A stretch of DNA of 64,000 nucleotides from Polyangiaceae bacterium. Lineage in GTDB: Bacteria > Myxococcota_A > Polyangia > Polyangiales > Polyangiaceae. Positions 26,331-34,542 of the stretch are shown in pieces. The position numbers and the translations under genes were made by a program. The stretch covers positions 1 through 64,000 of the forward strand of contig JABFXY010000016.1 in NCBI GenBank assembly GCA_013361525.1. The letters run 5' to 3'. Below the pieces are notes generated by a model. The model did not search any database, had not been told where the DNA came from, and worked only from the letters and a program-made list of their open reading frames with translations. Numbering within the stretch: position 1 is the stretch's first letter; each line of letters begins with the position of its first letter.

Positions 26331-27056
26331 ATGAGTCGCGATGGAGTCGACTGTGGGAAGCACGGCTATGGGGAAGCAACGTATGTTTGTCCTCACTTGC
26401 CACGAGGCAAGGGCCGCGGCTGGTTCACGCAGCCCAGCGACGAAGATGCCGCCGGGCCATGGCCGGACGCATGGTGTGCGGACTGCGACCGACGGTTGCA
26501 GAGCGATGACGAAGCCGCGGAGGTCGAACTGGATTTCGTCGTGGTTTGCGACGGCTGCTACGAGGCGCATCGCGAAGCCAATTGGCCCAAAGACGTCACC
26601 GGCCATCTTGCATCACTGATTGCGCGCGCCCGCGAGAGGCACACGGAGCGGCAACAGCAACTTGCCGACAAGTATCAAATCGAGTCCTATCACGAGTACA
26701 GCTGGCAGCAGGATCCCAGGCGGCTCGTGTTGTCTGCGCCGCGAAAACCACGGCTTGTCGCAGCCTTCCAAATGGTCGGGTCATATTCCCAAAAGACCAA
26801 CACCTGGCTGTGGCCCTGGGCTCAAACCCATTACACCGAGTCGGAATTGGAGGCGGCGAGGTGCGTGCGCGCATATGGGGACGAGCACAAGCTGCTGAGG
26901 CTCGCGTCGGCACATTGGCCTGCGACCGAACAGGACGCGTGGGACATGGTCGCCGTGGCTGCCTCCCTCTACCCGAGCGAAGGCGGCTTTCGCGTCCCAC
27001 ACGCAACCGGTTTTTCGTACCTGCTCATCACCAGCGTGCAGCGACGGAAGGCATAA
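26331..27056 (+). CDS. Zinc-site protein with DUF6882-like C-terminal domain
   Basis: A 241-residue protein. The N-terminal 80 residues carry potential metal ligands in pairs: C8/H11, C20/H22, C49/C52 and C73/C76, enough for two zinc sites. The C-terminal half (LVAAFQMVGSYSQKTNTWLW, ending FSYLLITSVQRRK) has the W-rich pattern and length of DUF6882 proteins, which occur near toxin or immunity genes in some bacteria, though none is visible here. ATG 26331 follows GAGGAACG; the in-frame 26307 start is less likely. Confidence 0.65.
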   Translation: MSRDGVDCGKHGYGEATYVCPHLPRGKGRGWFTQPSDEDAAGPWPDAWCADCDRRLQSDDEAAEVELDFVVVCDGCYEAHREANWPKDVTGHLASLIARARERHTERQQQLADKYQIESYHEYSWQQDPRRLVLSAPRKPRLVAAFQMVGSYSQKTNTWLWPWAQTHYTESELEAARCVRAYGDEHKLLRLASAHWPATEQDAWDMVAVAASLYPSEGGFRVPHATGFSYLLITSVQRRKA

Positions 27057-27064
27057 GCTGCAAC

Positions 27065-27442
27065 TCAGACGCCGCCCCCACCCCCACCGCCGACGCCACC
27101 GCCGCCGCCGTCGTTCGAGCTGCCTTCGAGGCACTCGATCGTAAAGGCGCCGGCCATCTTGAGGCACGATGCGCCCGGGCCGGTGCACTCGTCCTTCATC
27201 GCGTCGAGACAATCACTGTCACACGCCAGGTCGGCGCTACAGCTGTCGGGCATGGCGCGACATTCGCCCTGCCCTCCGGCCACGGCGATGAAGCAAAGCG
27301 TGCTCTCGCAATCGTCGCCGTGGTCGCAGGCCTCGCCATTGGCGCCTCCAGGAGTGGACTCGCTGTCGTCTCCGCAGGCGGCAAAGGCGAAGAGCCCAGC
27401 CGAGACGAGCATTCCGGTGGCAAGCATTCGGTTCAAAGTCAT
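27065..27442 (-). CDS. Small Cys-rich lipoprotein
   Basis: A 125-residue lipoprotein. The signal peptide (MTLNRMLATGMLVSAGLFAF) ends AAC, then GDDSES and a domain with ten cysteines in pairs (CDHGDDCESTLC, CSADLACDSDCLDAMKDEC), then a Gly-rich tail with runs of GGGG. This Cys pattern (a Dickkopf/EGF-like notation in Myxococcota) suggests a disulfide-knotted surface domain. It is convergent with the DUF6882 gene (8-bp gap). The poly-Gly C-terminus is unusual, since linkers normally follow the lipid anchor. Confidence 0.7.
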   Translation of the reverse strand: MTLNRMLATGMLVSAGLFAFAACGDDSESTPGGANGEACDHGDDCESTLCFIAVAGGQGECRAMPDSCSADLACDSDCLDAMKDECTGPGASCLKMAGAFTIECLEGSSNDGGGGGVGGGGGGGV

Positions 27443-27564
27443 CCGAGCACCATACGCAGGAGCATGTGCTTCCCGCAATCGGTTCGGGGGTTCCGCACTC
27501 GCAACGACGTGCGAAGAACGAGTTCGCATCCTGATGGATGTCGCCGACGCCCTGGAATCGGAAA

Positions 27565-27766
27565 CCGCACGAAAGAGGCTGACACAGTCTATGTGAAGGC
27601 CCCCATTCGGATTTGGCGAGCCCCAGACACGAGTGGAGCCGCTCGCCCGAACGGAAAGGCTCGACATGGCCCATGTCGCCGTGAAGCATTCGCATCTCGC
27701 AGGCGCGACTGAGGTTGATTACGCCCGGTCCCGCACGAGAAGACCCGACATAATCTATGTCGAGGG
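27565..27766. repeat. Three spaced 36-bp repeats with CGACAT-N5-ATGTCG dyads
   Basis: Units of about 36 bp at 27565-27600, 27647-27682 and 27731-27766 begin CCG(C/A)ACG and contain a 17-bp dyad at 27580-27596, 27662-27678 and 27746-27762. The last two dyads are perfect CGACAT-N5-ATGTCG; the first is a diverged TGACAC-N5-ATGTGA. Start-to-start distances are 82 and 84 bp, near eight helical turns. A half-site ATGTCG lies at 27538-27543. The array fills most of the gap between two genes on the minus strand (27443-27778) and lies downstream of the gene that ends at 27779. Confidence 0.6.
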
Positions 27767-27778
27767 GTTTCGTTCGCC

Positions 27779-28357
27779 TCAAAACACGGTGTCATGCTCA
27801 CCGAACCAGAAACACGCCTCCAATCCCACGACGCCGCCGGCTGCGGGTTTGTCGCCAATGAAGGCTTGAAACGATCCGTTGATACCGAGTGTCGTCGTTC
27901 CCTTTTCGGGCACGTCTGCGATCCGCCACGCTATCGACACGCCGGTCTCGGGTACGAAGCTATGATACGTCTCACCGCGATAAAAGAGCGCGCCGTAGCC
28001 GAATCGAGCTCTCCCGACGAACTCGATTGGAACATCGGCAGGCCAAAGCTCCAGACCAAGGCGGCCGCCGAGCGCCACCCGGACATTGCCGCTCTCGGCC
28101 TCGTTCGCGTAGACGGTGCCCCCTGCGACCAACTCCCCCGCTAACTGAATGGGGGAAATGGCTGGCATCGACATGCCGACACCAGCCAGCACGCCCGGCC
28201 CGCCCAACAATACTGCATCGTCCTCGATCTCCAGCACATCGGCCCGAGGCTCGACGAAGACCATCGGCTCGGCACGGGCAGGTGCACAGATGGCGAGGAT
28301 GCCGCCCGCGAGCCCGAGCCCGAAACATCGGTGCGGAGTGAAAGAGTACCGAGCCAT
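27779..28357 (-). CDS. Small outer-membrane beta-barrel-like protein
   Basis: A 192-residue exported protein. Signal peptide MARYSFTPHRCFGLGLAGGI ends at PARAEP, about residue 31. The mature part alternates hydrophobic strands and turns with Gly (VRVALGGRLGLELW, EFVGRARFGYGALFYRGE, TLGINGSFQAFIG) and ends with an aromatic residue (DTVF), as barrel proteins inserted by BAM do. About eight strands fit the length. Function unknown. An upstream start at 28390 would spoil the signal peptide. Confidence 0.65.
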   Translation of the reverse strand: MARYSFTPHRCFGLGLAGGILAICAPARAEPMVFVEPRADVLEIEDDAVLLGGPGVLAGVGMSMPAISPIQLAGELVAGGTVYANEAESGNVRVALGGRLGLELWPADVPIEFVGRARFGYGALFYRGETYHSFVPETGVSIAWRIADVPEKGTTTLGINGSFQAFIGDKPAAGGVVGLEACFWFGEHDTVF

Positions 28358-28594
28358 GCCGCGGCGAAGACCTCGGCTTCGAGGGTACACGGTGGGTCTT
28401 GGTTTCCGGACCGCGCTTCGAGGTCGGAATCGTGCGGCGCAGGGCGGCGACCGGAGCCCTCACACGACGTGAAGAAATCGTGTCCACGCCCGCGCACACA
28501 ACCCGAATTGGTGCAGCACGACGGCGGCGCACGGTGCAGACGACCACGGTAACTGCTGCATCGGCGCCGACCGTCGGTCTTTGCGGAGATCGAG

Positions 28595-29023
28595 ATGAAC
28601 CTACCCATTTGGATGCGAATCGTCGCCGGCGTCGCGCTCGTCCTTTTCATCGTTTGGCGCGTCCGTGACCGCTGGCAGGCGGCGAGCGAGGCGTCCGAGG
28701 CGATGGGGCTAGAGCAGCAGGCGATGAGGGCCATGCACACGCAGCTCCTTCAACATCCTGCCTGGCACCGGCTGTGGCAGCTTCTCGCCGCACGCGGTTA
28801 TCTCGTCTCGGTAACGGGGCCTCAGGCGGGTGCGTTCCATTTCGGCTTGCTGACGCTCGGAACGTACAGCGGGCACGCTGTCGATATGAATGACCCGGGT
28901 ATCATCGCAATGAACGCGTATCTTCAGGGGCCGAAGAAGATCGTCGCGTCCCTGGTATTTGCGACGGGGCAGGTTCAAATACGCGACGTCGCGTTCGGAG
29001 AATGGCCGTGGGGGGCGCTCTAG
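28595..29023 (+). CDS. Membrane-anchored hypothetical protein
   Basis: A 142-residue protein with one N-terminal membrane segment (IWMRIVAGVALVLFIVW, 5-21) and a soluble C-terminal domain of about 110 residues (HPAWHRLWQLLAARGYLVSV, HAVDMNDPGIIAMNAYL). No family recognised. ATG 28595 follows GGAGATCGAG. Its stop codon coincides with the left edge of an alcohol-dehydrogenase remnant, so the two were brought together by deletion or insertion. Confidence 0.65.
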   Translation: MNLPIWMRIVAGVALVLFIVWRVRDRWQAASEASEAMGLEQQAMRAMHTQLLQHPAWHRLWQLLAARGYLVSVTGPQAGAFHFGLLTLGTYSGHAVDMNDPGIIAMNAYLQGPKKIVASLVFATGQVQIRDVAFGEWPWGAL

Positions 29024-29193
29024 GCGTCGAAGTCGGCTCGGTCTCGATGTTCGAGCGTTTTGTCGCGGCGCTCGACCGAACCTGCCTTCGCGCGGTGATC
29101 GACCGAACATCCGCCTTCGACGACGCGCGCGCCGCGTGGGACCACCTCGCGAGCGCCCAACACCTCGGCAAGGTCGTCATTCGTTGCGCGTGA
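29020..29193 (+). pseudogene. C-terminal remnant of a zinc-type alcohol dehydrogenase
   Basis: The frame VEVGSVSMFERFVAALDRT, continuing with LRAVIDRTSAFDDARAAWDHL and ending HLGKVVIRCA, matches the last 55 or so residues of medium-chain zinc-dependent alcohol dehydrogenases/quinone oxidoreductases (pattern LRPVIDRVFPFDEA...GRHFGKVVI). The catalytic and NAD-binding parts (about 280 residues) are missing: the preceding gene stops at 29021-29023. The start codon visible at 29002 has no role in the parent enzyme. It sits 105 bp before the MFS/amidohydrolase pair, so it may be the decayed first gene of that catabolic operon. Confidence 0.8.
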
Positions 29194-29298
29194 GAAATAG
29201 CAACCGGGTGAAACGGAACAGAGTGAGTTCGGCGCCCCGAAGAGCGTCGGCGTCTGATTCGAGCTGGTTCTCGAGTTGCACCGCTCGCGTGAACGCCC

Positions 29299-30540
29299 AT
29301 GTTCGCATGGCTCCGCGATCTCACGGCCGACGAGCGCAAGACGATGGTCGGCAGCATGGGCGGCTGGGCGTTGGACGCGTTCGACGTTCAGCTGTTCAGC
29401 TTCGTCATCCCGACATTATTGGCGCTTTGGGAGATCAGTCGAGCCGACGCCGGGCTCTTGGGCACGGTGACGCTGCTCGTCTCGGCGATCGGTGGTTGGG
29501 CGGCGGGCGCTCTCTCGGACCGGTACGGTCGGGTGAAGGTGTTGCAATTCACCATCGTCTGGTACGCGGTCTTCACGTTTCTGTGCGGATTTGCTCACAC
29601 CTATGCGCAATTGTTCGTGCTGCGCGCGCTCCAGGGTTTGGGCTTCGGTGCGGAGTGGTCGGCAGGCGCGGTGTTGATGGGCGAGGCGATTCGCGACCGA
29701 TACCGGGGCCGCGCCGTCGGGCTGGTGCAATCCGGCTGGGCAATCGGCTGGGGCGCGGCGGCACTGGTCTATACCGTCGTCTTCACGCGCCTGCCTGAGG
29801 CGACGTCATGGCGCGTGCTCTTCTGGATCGGGCTCGCGCCGGCGCTGTTGGTATTTTGGCTTCGGAAGCATGTCGACGAACCTGCCGTCTTCCGACAAAG
29901 AACCTCGACCCAACGGCAGCCGGCGGCGCAGCTCTTCGCGATGCTTCGTCGTCCCTATCTGGCGACGACGCTGAAGGTGGCGCTGATGGTCACGGGCGCG
30001 CAGGGCGGGCTCTACGCGCTCGCGGTCTGGCTTCCCACGTATCTTCGCACAGCGCGCGGACTGTCGATTGGCGGGACCGGCGCTTATCTGTTCGTGCACA
30101 TCCTCGGCGCGTGGTTCGGCTTCTTGGCTGGCGCGTACCTCGCGGATGCGATCGGGCGGCGCGCGACCTTCTTCGTATCCGCGCTCGGAGCTGCGTTCGC
30201 GGTGGTGGCGTTCCTCACCCTGCCGCTCTCGAACGATATGCAGCTATGGGTCGCAGCGCCGCTCGGCTTCGTCGTTTATATGATGTTCTCACCGATGGGC
30301 AGCTTCATGACGGAGCTCTATCCGACGGAGGTGCGAGGCGCCGCGCAGGGCTTCTGCTACAACATCGGACGCGCCATTGGAGCGGTGTTTCCCGCGCTGG
30401 TTGGACTTCTCGCCGATCGTCTCTCGCTCGGGATCGCCATTGCGGTGTTCGCCTTCACCGCCTACGGGCTTCAAGTCGCGGCGCTCCTCGTTCTTCCGGA
30501 GACGAAGGGTCGCCGCATTGCGCAGATTGCGACGGGGTGA
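29299..30540 (+). CDS. MFS transporter, AAHS/sugar-acid symporter type
   Basis: A 413-residue permease with about 12 membrane segments. The loop 2-3 signature is GALSDRYGRVKVLQF and the repeat in the second half is GAYLADAIGRRATFF. The start MGGWALDAFDVQLFSFVIPTL matches the GxxLDxxD motif of aromatic-acid and sialic-acid (NanT) symporters, and YPTEVRGAAQGFCYNIGR is the typical second-half motif. It imports an organic acid with protons. It is followed after 10 bp by an amidohydrolase, which suggests uptake of the hydrolase substrate. Confidence 0.88.
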   Translation: MFAWLRDLTADERKTMVGSMGGWALDAFDVQLFSFVIPTLLALWEISRADAGLLGTVTLLVSAIGGWAAGALSDRYGRVKVLQFTIVWYAVFTFLCGFAHTYAQLFVLRALQGLGFGAEWSAGAVLMGEAIRDRYRGRAVGLVQSGWAIGWGAAALVYTVVFTRLPEATSWRVLFWIGLAPALLVFWLRKHVDEPAVFRQRTSTQRQPAAQLFAMLRRPYLATTLKVALMVTGAQGGLYALAVWLPTYLRTARGLSIGGTGAYLFVHILGAWFGFLAGAYLADAIGRRATFFVSALGAAFAVVAFLTLPLSNDMQLWVAAPLGFVVYMMFSPMGSFMTELYPTEVRGAAQGFCYNIGRAIGAVFPALVGLLADRLSLGIAIAVFAFTAYGLQVAALLVLPETKGRRIAQIATG

Positions 30541-30550
30541 CCGTTTCGCG

Positions 30551-31408
30551 ATGACTCGCCCTGGGCCTCGCTCCGTCACGAGCCGCCCCGGCTGGCGACC
30601 GCCACCGGGCAGCACCGACTGTCACATGCATGTATTCGGACCGTTCGAGCAGTATCCCCTCTCGGCGAGCCGCAGCTACACACCGCCGGTAGCGAGCATC
30701 GAGATGTATCACGACGTCCAAACGACCCTCGGCCTCGAGCGGGCGGTCGTCGTGCAGCCGAGCGTGTACGGGCCGAACAATCGCATCGTCTTGGAGACCC
30801 TCGACGCGATAGGCAGAGAAAGGGCGCGAGCCGTCGTGGTGGTTCCCACTGAGGTCACGGCTTCCCAGTTGCGTTCCATGGCCGAGCGCGGCGCTTGCGG
30901 GGTGCGCTTCAACATGGTGTTCGGCAACGGACCGCCGCTCGACGCACTAGGGGAGCTGGCCCAAAAGCTCCAACCGGTAAACTGGCACATCGAGCTCTAT
31001 TGCCATTCCGCACAGATCATCGACCTCGAGCCGGTGATCATGCGCGTCGGGGTGCCGGTCGTATTCGACCATATGGGCGGTGTCCTCACGACGGAGGGCG
31101 GCGAGAAGAGCGAAGCGTTCGCGGCGTTGGTTCGCCTCTTGAAGAGCGGCTCGTGGGTGAAGCTATCTGGTTATCGCTCGTCGAGAGGCTACCCGTACGA
31201 CGACTTGACGGCGATGGCGCGCGCCTTGATCGCTGCCGCGCCGACCCAGTGCGTTTGGGGAACGGACTGGCCTCATCCGGGTTTGGGGGCGACCGAACGG
31301 GTTCCCGACGACGGCCAGTTGCTCGATCTGCTCGGTATGTGGGCGCCGGAGGCGTCGGAGCGGCGAGCGATCCTCGTCGACAATCCGGCGCGGCTCTACG
31401 GATTTTGA
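30551..31408 (+). CDS. Amidohydrolase-2 family hydrolase (2-pyrone-4,6-dicarboxylate lactonase-like)
   Basis: A 285-residue TIM-barrel enzyme. Metal or active-site residues in the expected places are H25-x-H27 (DCHMHVF), H152 (LYCHS), H174 (FDHMGG) and D239 (GTDWPHP). The N-terminal wording (TDCHMHVFGPFEQYPL) and length fit the LigI-type hydrolases that open lactones from aromatic breakdown. With the MFS importer and an alcohol-dehydrogenase remnant upstream, it probably belongs to a small aromatic or sugar-acid catabolic operon. The exact substrate is unproved. Its end overlaps the convergent lipoprotein gene by 13 bp. Confidence 0.85.
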   Translation: MTRPGPRSVTSRPGWRPPPGSTDCHMHVFGPFEQYPLSASRSYTPPVASIEMYHDVQTTLGLERAVVVQPSVYGPNNRIVLETLDAIGRERARAVVVVPTEVTASQLRSMAERGACGVRFNMVFGNGPPLDALGELAQKLQPVNWHIELYCHSAQIIDLEPVIMRVGVPVVFDHMGGVLTTEGGEKSEAFAALVRLLKSGSWVKLSGYRSSRGYPYDDLTAMARALIAAAPTQCVWGTDWPHPGLGATERVPDDGQLLDLLGMWAPEASERRAILVDNPARLYGF

Positions 31409-32583
31409 GTTGCGACGGACCGGCCGCCCGATGCACGCGCGCAAACGGCATTGTTCATCGGGTCAATCGTGCCCGGACACGCGCCCGTATTGCAGGAACC
31501 AGGATCGCCGCAGAAATGGCAGCTCGCAGCCAACGAATCGAAGCAGTCGGGATCGAACGCGCCGCAGCCGCAGTCACAGTCCTCTTCGAAGCCGGTGTCG
31601 TAGAAGCCGGGATCGCAGGTCCATGAAGCGGGCAGGCAGGTGCCCCAATCCGTGCAGACCTCGTCGAGCTGACAGCCCTCGAGCGCTTCACCTGGCAGAG
31701 CGCAATCCGGATCGGGGTAACCGCAGCCGCACTGGCAGCCGTTCCCGGCTCCTTGATCGTAGGAGTTTTCGCCGCACGTCCACGCGTCGGGAATTCCGTC
31801 GCATGCGCCTTCGGAATCGCACGTTTGGCCCTGCGCACAGCCGAGGACGGGTGCAGCGGCGTCCAGACAATCCGGATCGAGCGCGCCACATGCGCAATCG
31901 CAATACGCATTCGTGGAGCCGGTCGCGGCCTCGCCGTAATACGTGGGATTGCAGGTCCAGCCGTCCGCGGGACGCGGGATGTCGAAGTCGAACTTCGTGA
32001 TTTCGAGGCATCGGGCCCCGTCCGGATAGGTGATGTCGCCGGTTGCAGCGTCGATCGCAACCTCGGTCAGGATGGCGTGAAGCGAGCCGGTCACGTAGTA
32101 GGGAGCCTCGATAGTCGCCCAACTGAGCGTGCCGTCCGTCGGGACGAACCACGCTCCAATCGAATCTTGCGACGCGTCGGCGAGCGCGAGAACGCACGTC
32201 GAAGCGCCGCAGTCGAAGAGATTCGTCGGTGGCAGGAGATCGATCGTGCCTGTGGCATCCGAGCCGAGCCAGACCTCGAGATAGTCCGGTTTCGAGCCGT
32301 CGAGCGACGGAACGAGCTCACCGAAGAACGGCGAGCCGCCGTCGCTCGGCGCAAACGCGATAACGTCGACGGTCGTGCAGGGCCCCAGCGCCGCTCCTCC
32401 GGCGCCCTGCGCCCCGGATCCGGTCTCGCCGCCTCCGTGCGCGTCGGCCCCTCCTCCACCGACATCCTGGCCACCCGAATGACCGGCGCCGGTACCGGCA
32501 TCGTCACGGCACCCAATCACACCGACAAGCACGACGGCCAACATGAAGCCACGACCGCGAAACCCACCACAAGACGACGACAT
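31396..32583 (-). CDS. Lipoprotein with three Cys-rich WTC repeats
   Basis: A 395-residue lipoprotein (lipobox GVIGC, C25 from the start at 32583), with a Gly/Ala linker, a strand-rich domain of about 150 residues, then three repeats of the type WTC-x2-xxY, then a short C-x-C-x-CG core and DPDC (for example CDCGCGAFDPDC). Repeats 2 and 3 are each followed by a CQ- or CDS-containing spacer. The repeats look disulfide-bonded and may be surface adhesive units; such repeats recur in Myxococcota exoproteins. The 3' end overlaps the amidohydrolase gene. A start at 32544 is possible. Confidence 0.75.
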   Translation of the reverse strand: MSSSCGGFRGRGFMLAVVLVGVIGCRDDAGTGAGHSGGQDVGGGGADAHGGGETGSGAQGAGGAALGPCTTVDVIAFAPSDGGSPFFGELVPSLDGSKPDYLEVWLGSDATGTIDLLPPTNLFDCGASTCVLALADASQDSIGAWFVPTDGTLSWATIEAPYYVTGSLHAILTEVAIDAATGDITYPDGARCLEITKFDFDIPRPADGWTCNPTYYGEAATGSTNAYCDCACGALDPDCLDAAAPVLGCAQGQTCDSEGACDGIPDAWTCGENSYDQGAGNGCQCGCGYPDPDCALPGEALEGCQLDEVCTDWGTCLPASWTCDPGFYDTGFEEDCDCGCGAFDPDCFDSLAASCHFCGDPGSCNTGACPGTIDPMNNAVCARASGGRSVATQNP

Positions 32584-32622
32584 CTGCATAGCTCCCACGA
32601 CGAGGCGCAATCGAACGAGTCC

Positions 32623-33411
32623 CTAACAGAGGTCACAAACGCAGTAGAGCGCCGGATCGTTGTCCCCGCTGCCCTCGTAACATTCACCAAAGTCCCCCGT
32701 GCAAACGGCCGGTCCGAGGCATTCGCAGAGTGGGCTGCCTTCCGAGCAGGCGTCGGGGAGCGCGACACAATGCTGTTGTTGGGAGAGCGCCGCGTCCGAG
32801 TGCACGCAGGCGAGACCCGCTTGCGTGCATACGTCGCAATCGGTGACTTTGAAGCACTCCTCCGCGGCGATGCAGCGATCCCAGCAGCCGTTCCGGATTG
32901 AAGCCGTCATTCCCTCGGGACAGACCGGGGGAGGCGTCGTGCACGTCTCGTCGACATCGGCAGCGTCACAGTCGGCGGCAGCGACACATTGGGCCATCGT
33001 GCAGTAGGCCTCCGATATGCCCATCGCCACGCACGCCGTTTCGGCGCAGCTCTCGATGTCGCAGGCGGGAGCGGCCTCTCCCGGGGCGAGGCCCACGCAG
33101 CTGCAGCAATCGTCGTGCAGCGTGCACTCCGGCGGATCTGCGAGGTAGTCGCATTGAGGTTTCGCGAACGACGACGCGCCGCCACCGCCATCGCTCGATC
33201 CTCCCGCGCCGCCGCTTTCACCGCCATTGCCTCCGTTACCGGCCATTCCCCCAACGGGGGCTCCTCCTTGCCCGCCGTAGCCACCGGTCGGCGCCGAGCC
33301 ACCGGTGCTGGTGGACGTCATGCCGCCCGTGGAGCTGTCACTGTCGTCGCCGCAGGCGACGACGAGAATGGAGGCTGGAACGACGATTCCGAGAAGCCGA
33401 AGAGCGTTCAT
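32623..33411 (-). CDS. Cys-rich lipoprotein with long Gly linker
   Basis: A 262-residue lipoprotein: signal peptide MNALRLLGIVVPASILVVAC (C20), then a Gly/Ser/Thr/Ala linker to about residue 80, then a domain of about 180 residues with more than 20 cysteines (HDDCCSCVGLAPGE, CAETACVAMG, CDVCTQAGLACVH, CECLGPAVCTGDFGECYEG). It is probably a disulfide-rich surface protein of unknown binding partner. It lies 39 bp upstream of the other Cys-rich lipoprotein gene and probably shares its transcript. An earlier ATG at 33546 would destroy the signal peptide. Confidence 0.75.
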   Translation of the reverse strand: MNALRLLGIVVPASILVVACGDDSDSSTGGMTSTSTGGSAPTGGYGGQGGAPVGGMAGNGGNGGESGGAGGSSDGGGGASSFAKPQCDYLADPPECTLHDDCCSCVGLAPGEAAPACDIESCAETACVAMGISEAYCTMAQCVAAADCDAADVDETCTTPPPVCPEGMTASIRNGCWDRCIAAEECFKVTDCDVCTQAGLACVHSDAALSQQQHCVALPDACSEGSPLCECLGPAVCTGDFGECYEGSGDNDPALYCVCDLC

Positions 33412-33584
33412 TGAAGTCGGCCCTGTGCACTCGGCGTGCCGCCTCCAGCGGACCGGCACCATCGCAACCCAGAGTCCCGATCGCCTGCGGAACAGTGAAT
33501 TCGCCGCGCTCCGCCCCCCCCGAATGGGTGGGGCCACGACTGGCACACGTGCCTGGCCCGAGCATGCGCCCGTGCCGCACGTGC

Positions 33585-34475
33585 TCAGACGGTGCTGGCA
33601 TAGGCATTGACGAGATGATCACGTAACAGCGACACGCGAGACGCCAAACGCTTCGCCGACGGGACAACGGCGAACAGCGACGGAGCCCGCATCGTGTATT
33701 GGGGGAGGACGCGGACGAGGCGTTCGTCCACTGGCTCGCTCGCACCGGGCGCGAGGGGCAACACCCCGATACCAGCGCCGGCAACAACGAGATCTCGTGC
33801 AAACCGGAGATCGTCGGCGGCAAGGCGCCCGCGGACTTCGACGGATTGCTCGCCTCGAGGACCGATGAGGACCCATGTGGACGCGCCGTCACGCGGGACG
33901 TTGAGGACGCAATCGTGATCCGCGAGGTCGCCCGGGCGCTTTGGATGACCACGTCGCGCGAGGTATTCGGGCGACGCGACGAGCCAGGCTCGATAGCGGC
34001 CGAGCTGACGGGCAACGAGCGATGAGTCCGGGAGGGACTCGGCGATGCGCATCGCGAGGTCGAACCGCTCGGCGATGAGGTCGACGTAGTTGTTGGATAA
34101 AACGCAGGTCACGCGGATTCGCGGGTGCACCTTCGTGAAGTCGGCGAGGCATCGGGCAAAGAACCCATCGTCGAGATCTGCCGGCGCAGTGACACGAACC
34201 TCGCCGCGAGGGTCGCGCTGTAGCTCCCCGACGCGCCGTTCGCCCTCCGAGAGCTCGGCGAGCGCGCGAGCGGCGTGCTCGTAATAGGCGCGCCCGAGGG
34301 ATGTGAGCGCGAGCCGACGCGTCGTTCGCTCGAACAGCTTCGCGCCGAGCTCGGCTTCGAGGCGGCTGATGGCGCGACTGACACTGGACGTCGGCAGGTC
34401 GAGCGCGCGAGCCGCCTGGGTGAAGCTGCGCGCTTCGACGACCCGCACGAACGCGTGCACGTGGCTCAGGTTCAT
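33585..34475 (-). CDS. LysR-family transcriptional regulator
   Basis: A 296-residue LTTR. The winged helix at 1-60 reads FVRVVEARSFTQAARALDLPTSSVSRAISRLEAELGAKLFERTTRR, the standard LysR DNA-binding domain of the CrgA/DmlR type. The effector domain at 88-290 has the usual two-lobed pattern. It may control the genes to either side, but the target is not clear: it lies between two lipoproteins on the same strand. The start at 34475 was chosen for MNLSHVHAFV, the normal LysR beginning. Confidence 0.92.
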   Translation of the reverse strand: MNLSHVHAFVRVVEARSFTQAARALDLPTSSVSRAISRLEAELGAKLFERTTRRLALTSLGRAYYEHAARALAELSEGERRVGELQRDPRGEVRVTAPADLDDGFFARCLADFTKVHPRIRVTCVLSNNYVDLIAERFDLAMRIAESLPDSSLVARQLGRYRAWLVASPEYLARRGHPKRPGDLADHDCVLNVPRDGASTWVLIGPRGEQSVEVRGRLAADDLRFARDLVVAGAGIGVLPLAPGASEPVDERLVRVLPQYTMRAPSLFAVVPSAKRLASRVSLLRDHLVNAYASTV

Positions 34476-34542
34476 TGTTGCGAACCTAGCAAGGGTCGCG
34501 CTGCGCGGCACGGACCCGACGAGAGGAAGCCTGTCGCCTACT

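Noticed and set aside
27565..27766. CRISPR array
   Set aside because: Only three degenerate repeats, unequal flanks and no cas genes; kept as a repeat or operator array.
29002..29193. Independent 63-residue gene
   Set aside because: The sequence is the tail of an alcohol dehydrogenase, so it is better read as a remnant.
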